Source: Psychrobacillus sp. FSL K6-2836
GTDB lineage: Bacteria; Bacillota; Bacilli; Bacillales_A; Planococcaceae
Assembly (NCBI RefSeq): GCF_038003085.1
Contig: NZ_JBBOOM010000001.1
Location: 3,348,001-3,412,000 of the forward strand
DNA: 64,000 nucleotides
Reading direction: 5' to 3'
The stretch's first letter is position 1. Each line of letters begins with the position of its first letter. Both the position numbers and the translations under genes were made by a program. The notes beneath the pieces were generated by a model that was not told where the DNA came from, searched no databases, and saw only the letters and a program-made list of their open reading frames with translations. Positions 1 to 8,340 of this stretch are shown piece by piece.

Positions 1-97
1 GAATTTTTGTATGCACAGCTTTCTGTTTACTTTCATCAAATTGCATATCTTGGAATGTATGCTTTTGCATCGCCTGCTTTAAAGTCTTTAAATCCAC
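1..97 (-). CDS. Start of probable anti-sigma factor (partial)
   Basis: Reading leftwards, a GTG codon at 97 opens a frame that runs off the window edge after 32 codons. A clear GGAGGTGA ribosome binding site lies 5 nt upstream, inside the end of the sigma factor gene, and the two frames overlap by 10 nt. Translationally coupled downstream partners of ECF sigma genes are usually their anti-sigma factors, so that is the inferred role. The visible N-terminus is short, charged and soluble, and no domain can be identified. Confidence 0.6.
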   Translation of the reverse strand, partial: MDLKTLKQAMQKHTFQDMQFDESKQKAVHTKI

Positions 98-618
98 TCG
101 TTCACCTCCAACTGCTCTTTTAAAAATTGCTTTGCTTTACGGAGTCTTGTTTTGACCGTATTTTCATTAATCGATAACATAACTGCTATTTCCTTACTCG
201 TATAGTCTTCAAAGTAAAATAAATAAATTACTTCCCGGTACTTGATGGGCAGTTGCATCACCGTTTTTGCAAGCCTTTCCTGCTCGTCTTGCTGAATAAC
301 CTGTTGTTCCACATTACTGCTCGCCTGCACGTCGACTCCAGCATTCACAGCCACTTGAATATTCTGGTTATACCAGCTCTTTAAGTAATCTTTACAGTGA
401 TTAATAGCAATTCGCCACATCCATGTTTTTAATGTGGATTTCCCTTTATATGTTGGATATGCCTCGTAACATTTCACAAAGATCTCCTGCGTTAAATCCT
501 GTGCGAGTGCCTTGTCCTTTACGTATGTATACACAAGCTGCAATAAGTCTTGACCATAGAGCATCATGTCATCGATTGGGATATGTATAGATTCTATAGG
601 TAGTGATACATCATTCAC
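88..618 (-). CDS. ECF-type sigma-70 family RNA polymerase sigma factor
   Basis: 176 aa, normal ECF length. Region 2 is visible around residues 25-80 (DLTQEIFVKCYE, then KTWMWRIAINHCKDYLK), and region 4 around 115-168 (LPIKYREVIYLFYFEDYT, then a helix-turn-helix with ENTVKTRLRKAK). The poorly conserved middle linker (residues about 85-110) is typical. It should direct RNA polymerase to a small regulon, probably including itself. The ATG at 618 follows a GGAGGG ribosome binding site. The downstream overlapping frame is probably its anti-sigma factor. Its specific B. subtilis counterpart (SigM, V, X, W) cannot be assigned by eye. Confidence 0.9.
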   Translation of the reverse strand: MNDVSLPIESIHIPIDDMMLYGQDLLQLVYTYVKDKALAQDLTQEIFVKCYEAYPTYKGKSTLKTWMWRIAINHCKDYLKSWYNQNIQVAVNAGVDVQASSNVEQQVIQQDEQERLAKTVMQLPIKYREVIYLFYFEDYTSKEIAVMLSINENTVKTRLRKAKQFLKEQLEVNEWI

Positions 619-643
619 ACATTTCCCTCCTTTACAATGATTA

Positions 644-671
644 GACGATTATCAAATAAAAATAGTTTGCA
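644..671 (-). promoter_or_regulatory. Candidate ECF-type promoter for the sigma factor gene
   Basis: On the minus strand the sequence reads TGCAAAC (671-665), then 17 bp, then CGTC (647-644). This resembles the ECF promoter pattern (AAC-containing -35, CGTC-type -10). It sits about 25 nt upstream of the start codon, so the leader would be short. Autoregulation is inferred from position only. Confidence 0.35.
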
Positions 672-742
672 AATAGAAGGAAAAAGATTTCGGATGTCGA
701 AATAAATAGGGAGAGAAGATTTAAACAGAAGGGGACTTTTAA

Positions 743-2719
743 ATGACTAAAAGAAAACTAGAAGCAACTGATTTATTTGCAATACAATCGATCACAAATC
801 CTGTGATTTCACCAAACGGAAATGAGGCAGTTTTCATCCGAACGGAGATGCATAAGGAGGATAATAAATACTATGCTTATTTATATCATGTAGATATCAA
901 AACGAATGAAATCACTCAATGGACTCATTCGAAAGAAAAAGTCTCATCGCCTAAATGGGCGGCGGATGGGAAACAATTAGCATTTTTATCGAATCGTGAC
1001 GATAAAAACCAAATCTATATAATGTCGGCAAAAGGTGGAGAAGCAAAACAACTGACAAAATTAGAAAAAGGTGTTTCTAGCTTTATCTGGTCTCCTTGTG
1101 GTAAAAAGATTTGGTTCTCCGCTTCACTAACGGAAGAAAAAAGCTGGACAGACGAAGCGGAAAAAGAAGATAAGAAACTACCTGAAGCATATGTTGTAGA
1201 AAAAATGAAGTATCACGGTGATGGTGTTGGGTTATTACCAAAAGATACATATCGACAAATTGGATCTATTAACATAGCAACTGATGAAATTACAGCCTTT
1301 ACTGAAGGTGCATTTAATCATAGTCTTCAAGCTATTTCTCATGATGGAAAAAAACTAGTGATCGGTGTGAATAGAGATGAAAATCAAGACTTTTCATTCC
1401 GTGAACCTATGTTGTTAATCGATGTGGAGACAAAAAAAGAATCGATAATTATGGAAGAAAACGGATATTTTGGAGGAGCAACATTCTCAAATGATGATCA
1501 ATACATCGCTTTTGGTGGAATGCTCCACACATTTAAAAATGCCACGCATGCAGAGGTGTATGTATATGAAGTGAGTACTGGAAAACTTCAAATTCTGACT
1601 GAAGGCATTGACGCTCCAGTCGGGGATTATGCAGGAGCAGATATCCAACAAGGAGCAAATGCACCGGATGTTGTTTGGACAGACCATAATCATCTCTATT
1701 TTCAGTTATCCACAATGGGAGACGTTCGTTTGTATTTTGCATCTCTTGAAGGGGAAATTTACCCAGCAACTCCAGAAAACGAGCATGTATATGGATACGA
1801 TATTGCTAGCAACGGAACCTATGCTCTTGCGACAATAAGTAATGCAATATTTCCCGGGGAATTATTTAAACTAAATTTGGCGACTGGTGAAAGAATTGCC
1901 CTCACTAAATTTAACGAAGTGTTGTTAAATGAAGTGGAGCTTGTCGAACCAGAAGCCATTGTGTATAAAGGTCTTAACGATTGGGATGTACATGGTTGGC
2001 TGATAAAACCAGCAGGCTATCAAGATGGAGAAAAGTATCCACTTATTGTAGAGATTCATGGTGGACCTCATACGATGTATGCAAATACCTTTTTCCATGA
2101 GCTCCAACTATTAGCGGCTAAGGGGTACGGAGTATTATATGTAAATCCACGAGGAAGTCATTCATATAGTCAACAATTTGTCGACGCTGTTCGTAATGAC
2201 TACGGTGGTGGCGACTATGAAGATATTATGGCTGGAGTAGATTATGTATTGAAGGAAAATAGCTGGATTGATGAGAATCGTTTAGGGGTTACCGGTGGGA
2301 GTTATGGTGGGTTCATGACTAACTGGATTGTCGGCCATACGAATCGCTTTAAAGCAGCGGTTACGCAACGTTCAATCTCCAACTGGATTAGCTTTTATGG
2401 AGTTTCTGATATTGGATATTACTTCACACCATGGCAAATTGGTACCGATATGACAGATATCGATAAACTATGGGATGCATCTCCGCTCAAATATGCAGCT
2501 AATGTAGAAACTCCTTTATTAATATTGCATAGCGAAAATGACTATCGCTGTCCAATTGAACAAGGACAACAGCTTTACATTACATTAAAAGCTATGGGGA
2601 AAGAGGCAAGCTTCGTCCGCTTCCCGCAATCTGACCACAATTTATCTCGAGTTGGATTACCAAATTTAAGACAAACAAGATTAGAACAAATTACTAGCTG
2701 GTTCGCAAAATATCTTTAA
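743..2719 (+). CDS. yuxL: S9 family (prolyl oligopeptidase-type) peptidase, YuxL-like
   Basis: 658 aa, matching the usual length of Bacillus YuxL. The N-terminal half has beta-propeller repeats of the WD40/TolB type (for example SPNGNEAVFIR, SPKWAADGKQLAF, SSFIWSPCGKKIWF). The C-terminal half, from about residue 395, is an alpha/beta hydrolase with a full catalytic triad: Ser520 in GGSYGG, Asp600 in SENDYRCP and His632 in SDHN. It is expected to cleave short peptides or acyl-peptides in the cytoplasm; no signal peptide is visible. The ATG is preceded by AGAAGGGGA. A strong terminator follows directly, so the gene is probably monocistronic. Confidence 0.93.
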   Translation: MTKRKLEATDLFAIQSITNPVISPNGNEAVFIRTEMHKEDNKYYAYLYHVDIKTNEITQWTHSKEKVSSPKWAADGKQLAFLSNRDDKNQIYIMSAKGGEAKQLTKLEKGVSSFIWSPCGKKIWFSASLTEEKSWTDEAEKEDKKLPEAYVVEKMKYHGDGVGLLPKDTYRQIGSINIATDEITAFTEGAFNHSLQAISHDGKKLVIGVNRDENQDFSFREPMLLIDVETKKESIIMEENGYFGGATFSNDDQYIAFGGMLHTFKNATHAEVYVYEVSTGKLQILTEGIDAPVGDYAGADIQQGANAPDVVWTDHNHLYFQLSTMGDVRLYFASLEGEIYPATPENEHVYGYDIASNGTYALATISNAIFPGELFKLNLATGERIALTKFNEVLLNEVELVEPEAIVYKGLNDWDVHGWLIKPAGYQDGEKYPLIVEIHGGPHTMYANTFFHELQLLAAKGYGVLYVNPRGSHSYSQQFVDAVRNDYGGGDYEDIMAGVDYVLKENSWIDENRLGVTGGSYGGFMTNWIVGHTNRFKAAVTQRSISNWISFYGVSDIGYYFTPWQIGTDMTDIDKLWDASPLKYAANVETPLLILHSENDYRCPIEQGQQLYITLKAMGKEASFVRFPQSDHNLSRVGLPNLRQTRLEQITSWFAKYL

Positions 2720-2726
2720 GACAGAG

Positions 2727-2766
2727 AAAACCCCTTTCATTTCGATTGTGAAATGAAAGGGGTTTT
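2727..2766. terminator. Bidirectional intrinsic terminator
   Basis: A 17-bp perfect stem (AAAACCCCTTTCATTTC and its complement) with a 6-nt loop, flanked by A-tract and T-tract. It lies between the convergent peptidase and permease genes and can serve both. Confidence 0.92.
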
Positions 2767-2795
2767 GTTGAATCGGTCGAATCTAACAAATATTA

Positions 2796-4151
2796 TTATC
2801 TTTTATGAAATCCTTTTTTATAATATACAAACACTAATCCGATTATCCATATGGGTCCAACTATTAGCGCTATACGAGTATCGGGGAAATAAGCCATGAG
2901 GCCAAGTACTAATACTAAAAAAGCTAGTGCTAAATAGGATCCTACTGGATAGAACAAAGCTTTATAGGAAAGCCTTGATACTTCTCCTTTTGTTAGTGTT
3001 TTACGGAATTTTAATTGAGATAATAATATAATTCCCCATGTCCAAACGGCTCCGAATGTCGAAATACTTGTTACCCAGATGAATACTTTTTCAGGTACTA
3101 AGTAATTTAATACAACACCAACTAAAAGTAAAAAGGCAGAAAAAATAATTGCTTTGGAAGGTACTCCCGATCTGCTTATTCTAGCGAATGAGTTAGGAGC
3201 CTGTTTCTGCTGTGCCAGATTAAATAACATACGCCCTGTACTAAAAATACCACTATTACAACTAGATAATGCAGCTGTAAGGACAACAAAGTTAATAATA
3301 CCTGCAGCTGGACCAATCCCAATTTTCTCAAACATTAAAACGAATGGACTTCCATTAGCTCCAATCTCGTTCCATGGATAAATGGACATTATAACGAACA
3401 AAGCCCCAACATAGAACAGTAAAATACGCCAAAATACAGTATCTATCGCTCGTGGTATTACCGTTTTAGGATTTTTCGCTTCTCCTGCAGTTACTCCAAT
3501 CATCTCAACACCCAAATAAGCAAACATGACCATTTGTAGGGACATGAATATGCCAGTAACGCCATTTGGTGCAAATCCGCCGTTCGACCATAAATTACTT
3601 ATGCCGACTGCAATCCCATCATTGCCAAGACCAAAAAGAATAACACCTAGCCCTACAAAAATCATTGCTAAGATAGCAAGTATTTTAATAAGTGCAAACC
3701 AAAATTCAAACTCCCCATATGCTTTTACGGCTATTAAGTTAACGAGTGTCATGATAACTAATGCTGCTAATGCCCATATCCAAGGGGCTGTGTCCGGATA
3801 CCACATTTGCATGTATACACCTACAGCAGTAATCTCTGCCATACACGTAACTACCCATAAAAACCAATAATTCCATCCTGTTATGTATCCTGCAAGCGGA
3901 CCTAAGTAATCCTTTGCATACCGACTAAATGAACCCGAAACTGGATTATGTACCGCCATTTCACCAAGTGCTCGCATAATGATAAAAATGGCCATTCCTC
4001 CGACAATATAGGAAATCAGTATAGCTGGTCCCGCAAGTTGTATTGCGGTTGCTGACCCTAAAAATAGACCGACTCCGATTGCTGCTCCTAATGACATCAA
4101 GGTGATATGTCGCTGTTCTAAACCTCGCTGTAGTTGCTGATTTCCACCCAT
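2796..4151 (-). CDS. Amino acid permease (APC/AAT family)
   Basis: 451 aa with about 12 hydrophobic segments. The N-terminus carries the family signature (RHITLMSLGAAIGVGLFLGSA), with the GxGLF substrate-binding loop in the first helix, followed by ALGEMAVHNPVSGSFSRYA. It is a proton-coupled amino acid importer of the plasma membrane. The sequence resembles Bacillus YtnA/AlaP/proline permease relatives, but substrate cannot be decided by eye. Ribosome binding site AAGGAGTG lies upstream of the ATG. It is a single gene, convergent with the peptidase and divergent from the acetyltransferase. Confidence 0.92.
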   Translation of the reverse strand: MGGNQQLQRGLEQRHITLMSLGAAIGVGLFLGSATAIQLAGPAILISYIVGGMAIFIIMRALGEMAVHNPVSGSFSRYAKDYLGPLAGYITGWNYWFLWVVTCMAEITAVGVYMQMWYPDTAPWIWALAALVIMTLVNLIAVKAYGEFEFWFALIKILAILAMIFVGLGVILFGLGNDGIAVGISNLWSNGGFAPNGVTGIFMSLQMVMFAYLGVEMIGVTAGEAKNPKTVIPRAIDTVFWRILLFYVGALFVIMSIYPWNEIGANGSPFVLMFEKIGIGPAAGIINFVVLTAALSSCNSGIFSTGRMLFNLAQQKQAPNSFARISRSGVPSKAIIFSAFLLLVGVVLNYLVPEKVFIWVTSISTFGAVWTWGIILLSQLKFRKTLTKGEVSRLSYKALFYPVGSYLALAFLVLVLGLMAYFPDTRIALIVGPIWIIGLVFVYYKKGFHKR

Positions 4152-4225
4152 CTTATGTCACTCCTTAATAATTTAATGCTTTACTGGATTAAACTTTATC
4201 ACAAGAATATGTATATTGGGAACAG

Positions 4226-4274
4226 TCTATCATACTGATATTGTGGTAAAATTATGAATACAAAGCATGATAGA
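4226..4274. promoter_or_regulatory. Spaced inverted repeat upstream of the GNAT-fetAB operon
   Basis: TCTATCAT (4226-4233) and ATGATAGA (4267-4274) form an 8-bp inverted repeat 33 nt apart, bracketing a possible -10 (TAAAAT, 4247-4252). The second arm touches the ribosome binding site region of the GNAT gene. It could be a repressor site or an mRNA structure; function is unproven. Confidence 0.3.
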
Positions 4275-4284
4275 TTGGAGTTAA

Positions 4285-4815
4285 ATGATGAAAGATGTAA
4301 CGATTCGTCCTATTATCGAAGAGGAGCTTGTTCGACTTTGGGAATTAAGTGCAAAAGAAGATGCACCAGAATGGAAAAAATGGGACGCACCCTATTATCC
4401 CCATATACCTACAACTTTAGAACATTTTTTAGAAAAGAAAGATCAATTGATCCATCAAGAAGATATGTGGGGTATTTATGTAAATGGAAAATTAGTTGGT
4501 TCGCTCTGTTACTACTGGGAGCATGAGGAGTCACTCTGGTTAGAAATAGGTATCGTCATTTATGAAGCGCATTTCTGGAGCGGTGGAATAGGTACAGAGG
4601 CTCTTCGAATGTGGATTACTCATCTATTTAAAGAATTGCCACTTGTGCGTGTTGGCTATACAACCTGGTCTGGGAATGAACGCATGATTAAAGTCGGTGA
4701 AAAATTAGGAATGACGATGGAAGCAAGACTACGAAAATGTCGATTCTATAATGGAATTTATTATGATTCTATTCGAATGGGTATATTAAGAGAAGAATGG
4801 GAAGAACATATATGA
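4285..4815 (+). CDS. GNAT family N-acetyltransferase
   Basis: 176 aa, RimJ/RimL-like layout. The acetyl-CoA-binding region is visible as WSGGIGTEALRMW (around residues 98-110), followed by RVGYTTWSGNERMIKVGEKLGM. It transfers an acetyl group to an unknown amine. The ATG at 4285 lies 7 nt after TTGGAG. It overlaps the FetA-like gene through an ATGA junction, so the three genes are probably one operon, but no functional link to metal export can be read from the sequence. Confidence 0.87.
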   Translation: MMKDVTIRPIIEEELVRLWELSAKEDAPEWKKWDAPYYPHIPTTLEHFLEKKDQLIHQEDMWGIYVNGKLVGSLCYYWEHEESLWLEIGIVIYEAHFWSGGIGTEALRMWITHLFKELPLVRVGYTTWSGNERMIKVGEKLGMTMEARLRKCRFYNGIYYDSIRMGILREEWEEHI

Positions 4816-5531
4816 TTCCATTATTTGAAGTAAAGCAGCTGACGAAAAAACATTGGGATGCACAGGTAAAAAGAGAATTATTTTCTGATATAAATACCAC
4901 TATCGATCGACCAGAGCGTATTGCTTTACTTGGTAAATCTGGTCAAGGCAAAAGTACGCTCTTACGTATTCTAGCTAAATTAGATTCTGTTGATAGCGGA
5001 GAGGTATACTTTAACGGTCAATTAATGAATGACGTAGATAGTAGAACATGGCGTATGAATATATGTTATGTAGCACAACAAGCTATAATGCTTCCTGGAA
5101 CTATAAAAGATAATTTAATGACTAGCAGTAAAATACATAATCGACCTTTTGAGGAAGACTTCGCAAGACAGTTGATAAAAGAAGTAGGATTAGATGAATT
5201 AGACTGGGAGAAACAAGCAGGGGATCTATCTGGTGGGGAAAAACAGCGCATCGCTTTGGTTCGCTCTTTATTGTTACAACCGAAAATATTACTTCTTGAC
5301 GAGATTACAGCTTCTCTTGACCAACAGAGCAAGGAGGTAGTAGAACAGCTATTAATCAAGCTTCACCAAAAAGAGGAAATCGCTTTTATATGGGTAACGC
5401 ATGATACGGAGCAGGCAAAAAATATTAGTGAGCGTATTTGGTATATGGAAGATGGTAAACTTGCTAGTGATTTAAAGACTTCTGAGTTTTTTGGCGACCA
5501 GGCTAGCTTCCCGACACAGGTGATACTATGA
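4812..5531 (+). CDS. fetA: ABC transporter ATP-binding protein, FetA/YbbL-like
   Basis: 239 aa when started at the ATG at 4812, which overlaps the upstream stop as ATGA; an earlier in-frame ATG at 4797 is less likely. Walker A GKSGQGKST is at residues 41-49, the signature LSGGEKQR near 138, and Walker B ILLLDEIT just after, followed by the H-loop WVTHD. It energises the membrane partner encoded next (GTG/ATG overlap at 5528). The pair matches the FetAB iron-export family that protects against oxidative stress. Family assignment comes from the combination of both subunits. Confidence 0.87.
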   Translation: MIPLFEVKQLTKKHWDAQVKRELFSDINTTIDRPERIALLGKSGQGKSTLLRILAKLDSVDSGEVYFNGQLMNDVDSRTWRMNICYVAQQAIMLPGTIKDNLMTSSKIHNRPFEEDFARQLIKEVGLDELDWEKQAGDLSGGEKQRIALVRSLLLQPKILLLDEITASLDQQSKEVVEQLLIKLHQKEEIAFIWVTHDTEQAKNISERIWYMEDGKLASDLKTSEFFGDQASFPTQVIL

Positions 5532-6286
5532 GTTTACTAGCATTAAGTTTCACTTTACTATTTGTCATTATTACGATGCTTGTATCAGTCTGGCGAAAGC
5601 TTGACTTAGAGAAGGATATTGCAATTGGTACGGTTAGAGCAGCGATTCAGTTACTTGCTGTCGGATATGTTTTACAATTTATATTTCAGTCCGAAAATGT
5701 TTTATTTATTATCCTAATTGTTTGCGTCATGATTATTGTTGCAGCATTTAATGCAGCAAAACGGGCAAAAGGCATGGCGGGAGTTGTATGGAGAATTATT
5801 CTCTCCATTGCTATGATGGAAATTCTCATGATGGGATTATTACTAAGCTTGCAAATCATTGAAGCAACGCCACAGTACATTATCCCGCTTAGTGGAATGA
5901 CAATCGGAAACGCAATGGTTGCGTGCGGGTTATTTTTAACCCAATTAAAGCGAGAAACGGAAAGCTCTAAAGGGGAAATTGAAACCTTACTTTCACTCGG
6001 TGCAACGAGTCGTCAAGCAATTCAGGATGTGTTAAAACGTTCTGTCAAATTCAGTATGATTCCGACAATTGATGCGATGAAAACAGTAGGACTTGTCCAA
6101 CTACCGGGTATGATGACAGGAATGATTATTGCTGGAGCAGATCCAGTAGAAGCGGTTCGCTATCAAATATTAATCATTTTTGTATTTACTAGCTCCTCTG
6201 CCATTACGAGTATGATGCTTAGTGTACTTTGTTATAAAAAACTATTTACGAAGGATCTACAATTGAAGGATTGGAGATCCAACTGA
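5528..6286 (+). CDS. fetB: ABC transporter permease, FetB/YbbM family (UPF0014)
   Basis: 252 aa with about six or seven membrane segments. Conserved family blocks are visible: GTVRAAIQLLAVGYVLQ near the N-terminus, PLSGMTIGNAMVACGLFL in the middle, and LSLGATSRQAI followed by TVGLVQLPGMMTGMIIAGADPVEAVRYQI. These are hallmarks of the UPF0014 permease that pairs with FetA for iron efflux. The ATG overlaps the stop of the ATPase gene by 4 nt. No terminator is obvious directly after it. Confidence 0.9.
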   Translation: MSLLALSFTLLFVIITMLVSVWRKLDLEKDIAIGTVRAAIQLLAVGYVLQFIFQSENVLFIILIVCVMIIVAAFNAAKRAKGMAGVVWRIILSIAMMEILMMGLLLSLQIIEATPQYIIPLSGMTIGNAMVACGLFLTQLKRETESSKGEIETLLSLGATSRQAIQDVLKRSVKFSMIPTIDAMKTVGLVQLPGMMTGMIIAGADPVEAVRYQILIIFVFTSSSAITSMMLSVLCYKKLFTKDLQLKDWRSN

Positions 6287-6325
6287 GCAACAGTTTCGCA
6301 AGATAAATCATGACCAATCAGAACA

Positions 6326-6583
6326 CTAGGAATGCCAAGACCTCCCATTATTTATTTGTTTTTTTAGTAATTTCACTTCATTGGTTAAATAATCAATCTG
6401 TTTTTGCATATTTTTATTATTATTTTGTTCTTGTTTTTCTTCTTTCAAAGATTGAACTGCTGCGATAGCAGATATTGCATCTCCCAGCGTAGCTAATAAT
6501 GCACCCCATACAGCAAGCTCTAGCGTACTTATTCCATTGGAATCTTGATCTTTTTGATCATTGTTGTTTTCATTATTTGTCAT
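6326..6583 (-). CDS. Small hypothetical protein with predicted coiled coil
   Basis: 85 aa, unrecognised. The N-terminus is rich in Asn/Asp. A hydrophobic stretch (LELAVWGALLATLGDAISAIAAVQ, about residues 21-45) is followed by a charged heptad-like region (QKQIDYLTNEVKLLKKQI) likely to form a coiled coil. A GGAGGT ribosome binding site 7 nt before the ATG supports translation. It is convergent with fetB and divergent from the hydrolase gene. It could be a small membrane-associated protein; no function is proposed. Confidence 0.65.
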   Translation of the reverse strand: MTNNENNNDQKDQDSNGISTLELAVWGALLATLGDAISAIAAVQSLKEEKQEQNNNKNMQKQIDYLTNEVKLLKKQINNGRSWHS

Positions 6584-6746
6584 TCAGATTACCTCCAATA
6601 CTAAAAAGTACATATTGAGTAGAAAGATTCTGGAAATCTTCCATTAAATACACACTCCTTTGGCTATGCCTTATTGTATGAACAGAATAATGTGCTCTAG
6701 AACAAAGCTTAAGGTGACTTCAAAGGAAAATAGAAGTGACTGACAA

Positions 6747-6767
6747 TATGGAATAATTTATTCCATA
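6747..6767. promoter_or_regulatory. Perfect 21-bp palindrome upstream of the hydrolase gene
   Basis: TATGGAATAA, one central T, then TTATTCCATA: each 10-bp arm is perfectly complementary. It lies about 95 bp before the hydrolase start in a 279-bp gap and has no T-tract, so it looks more like a dimeric repressor or activator site than a terminator. Confidence 0.4.
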
Positions 6768-6862
6768 GGAAAAATTATTCAAATTAAGTTTGGGTTTTCT
6801 ACAGAAGATGTAAGTGGATAGTTGAATAAGAAATAGTTAGGTTTACAAAGGAGGAAGTTACT

Positions 6863-7699
6863 ATGTCAAAATGGAACAGAGAGATGATTGAGACTTCTCG
6901 TGGACGCTTTGAGGTTTTTGTAAAAGGGGAGGGTGAACCTATTTGTATAACTCATCACTATTCGGAGTTTAATGAGTCTGGGGACTACTTTGCCGAAACA
7001 TTTACAGACATTGGTAAAGTTTTTTTAGTTAACTTAAAGGATTCGGGAAGTTCAGATAAAGCAGAGCATGGCTATGAATTAAGTATGATTGACGCAGTGC
7101 TTGACCTTGAAGAAATCCGAAAAGTGAAGGGTTTTCCATCATGGACATTTGCAGGACATTCTACAGGTGGAATGATTGGGGTGCTATATGGTATTCATTT
7201 TTCATCCTTTTTAAAATCTCTTTTTCTTGTTGGTTCTTCTGCAAGAGAATATAGCTCATCATCAAGTAAGTGTATATATAATGAGGGACATCCGAATTTT
7301 AAAAGGATGCAAGAATTGCTGGAACTTTTAAAACTTCCAAGCCTAGAAGAAGATGAGCGGAATAGGTTGGCTAAAGAAAGAACTCAATTATCTTTATTCA
7401 AACCTGAAAATTATGACTTATATTTTTCAGATAATATTATGAAAAAAGTGTCTGCCAATAGACTAAATTTTTTTAGTAGGGAGCAACTAATTTTTGATGT
7501 TACTCGCCAACTATCATCGGTTAAAACAAGAACTATCATTCTATGCGGCAGGCATGATGCTCAATGTCCTGTGGATTTTTCAATAGAAATGAATGAGTTA
7601 ATTTCGGATGCATCACTACATATTTTTGAACAAAGTAATCATTATCCATTCTTAGAAGAAGAGTTCGAATTTAAGCGAGTTTTAAAAAGCGTATATTAA
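6863..7699 (+). CDS. Alpha/beta fold hydrolase
   Basis: 278 aa. The catalytic triad is visible: nucleophile Ser100 in GHSTGG, Asp232 in CGRHDAQCP and His260 in SNHYPF. The oxyanion region is not the classical HGxP but THHYSEF near residue 31. It should hydrolyse an ester, amide or similar small molecule; substrate unknown. No signal peptide. A strong AAAGGAGG site lies 8 nt before the ATG. It is alone, bracketed by a palindrome upstream and a terminator downstream, next to IS debris, which fits a mobile or variable locus. Confidence 0.88.
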   Translation: MSKWNREMIETSRGRFEVFVKGEGEPICITHHYSEFNESGDYFAETFTDIGKVFLVNLKDSGSSDKAEHGYELSMIDAVLDLEEIRKVKGFPSWTFAGHSTGGMIGVLYGIHFSSFLKSLFLVGSSAREYSSSSSKCIYNEGHPNFKRMQELLELLKLPSLEEDERNRLAKERTQLSLFKPENYDLYFSDNIMKKVSANRLNFFSREQLIFDVTRQLSSVKTRTIILCGRHDAQCPVDFSIEMNELISDASLHIFEQSNHYPFLEEEFEFKRVLKSVY

Positions 7700-7700
7700 A

Positions 7701-7776
7701 AGCAAAACGATTTTTCGTTTTGCTTCAGACTGTAGACAAACTCGAGAAATTTAGAGTTTATCTACAGTCTTTTTTC
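7701..7776 (+). terminator. Terminator region of the hydrolase gene (two hairpins)
   Basis: A 10-bp hairpin AAGCAAAACG/CGTTTTGCTT (7701-7726) begins just past the stop codon. A second stem, AGACTGTAGA/TCTACAGTCT (7728-7770), is followed directly by TTTTTT, making it the intrinsic terminator. Confidence 0.8.
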
Positions 7777-7810
7777 TTTTAAAATAGAATTAGTATTTTT
7801 CGAATTAGGG

Positions 7811-7939
7811 TTAGTTGATTTTCGTTTCGGCGGACGCTTTCCGCGGGCCCGGCTCAAGCCTCCTCGTCGCAAGCTCCTGCGGGGTCTCGAGACTCGGGCT
7901 GTTCCCGCAGGAGTCGCCGCCTACACTACAACCAACTAC
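7811..7939 (+). repeat. GC-rich MITE-like repeat, copy A1 (IS1182-end type)
   Basis: About 130 bp, far richer in GC than its surroundings. Ends are imperfectly inverted (TTAGTTGATT at the left, AACCAACT at the right), with inner arms GGCGGACGC and GAGTCGCCGCC. It directly precedes the transposase fragment. A related copy is at 37251-37440, with fragments near 21057 and 29190. From memory such elements accompany IS1182-family transposases in Bacillales; here this is inferred from adjacency. Confidence 0.7.
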
Positions 7940-7962
7940 TTTCTAAATAAACATTGAGGTGA

Positions 7963-8340
7963 ATGGATATGATGACTAAAAATCAAAACGTTGAACGCGA
8001 TCAAATAGAGATGATTACGATTGATGAACTTGTACCACAAGATCATCTTGTACGAAAGCTTGAAGCTACCATAGATTTTTCATTCATATATCCATTAGTC
8101 GAACCTCTGTATTCTACCTTCGGTAGACCAAGTATTGACCCGGTTGTTCTATTTAAAATGACTTTTGTTCAGTACGTATTAGGAATTCGTTCAATGCGTC
8201 AAACCATAAAGGAAATTGAGACGAATGTGGCATATCGTTGGTTTTTAGGGTTCCATACAGAAGTACCACACTTTTTAACTTTCGGTAAAAACTATGTTCG
8301 CCGTTTCCAAGGCCTTTGCAGGATGGAGGAAAATAATTGA
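7963..8340 (+). pseudogene. IS1182-family transposase, N-terminal fragment
   Basis: 125 aa of an enzyme that is normally about 450 aa or more. The N-terminal block is characteristic (RDQIEMITIDELVPQDHLVRK, then FGRPSIDPVVLFKM, GIRSMRQTIKEIETN, VPHFLTFGKNYVRRF). Homology stops at about nucleotide 8312, after RRFQG; the last eight codons belong to the DNA in front of the next gene. The catalytic DDE core is missing, so it is inactive. WFLGFHTEV also seems to lack two residues usually present. The stop overlaps the TTG start of the TPR gene, so the truncated element abuts that gene. Confidence 0.88.
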
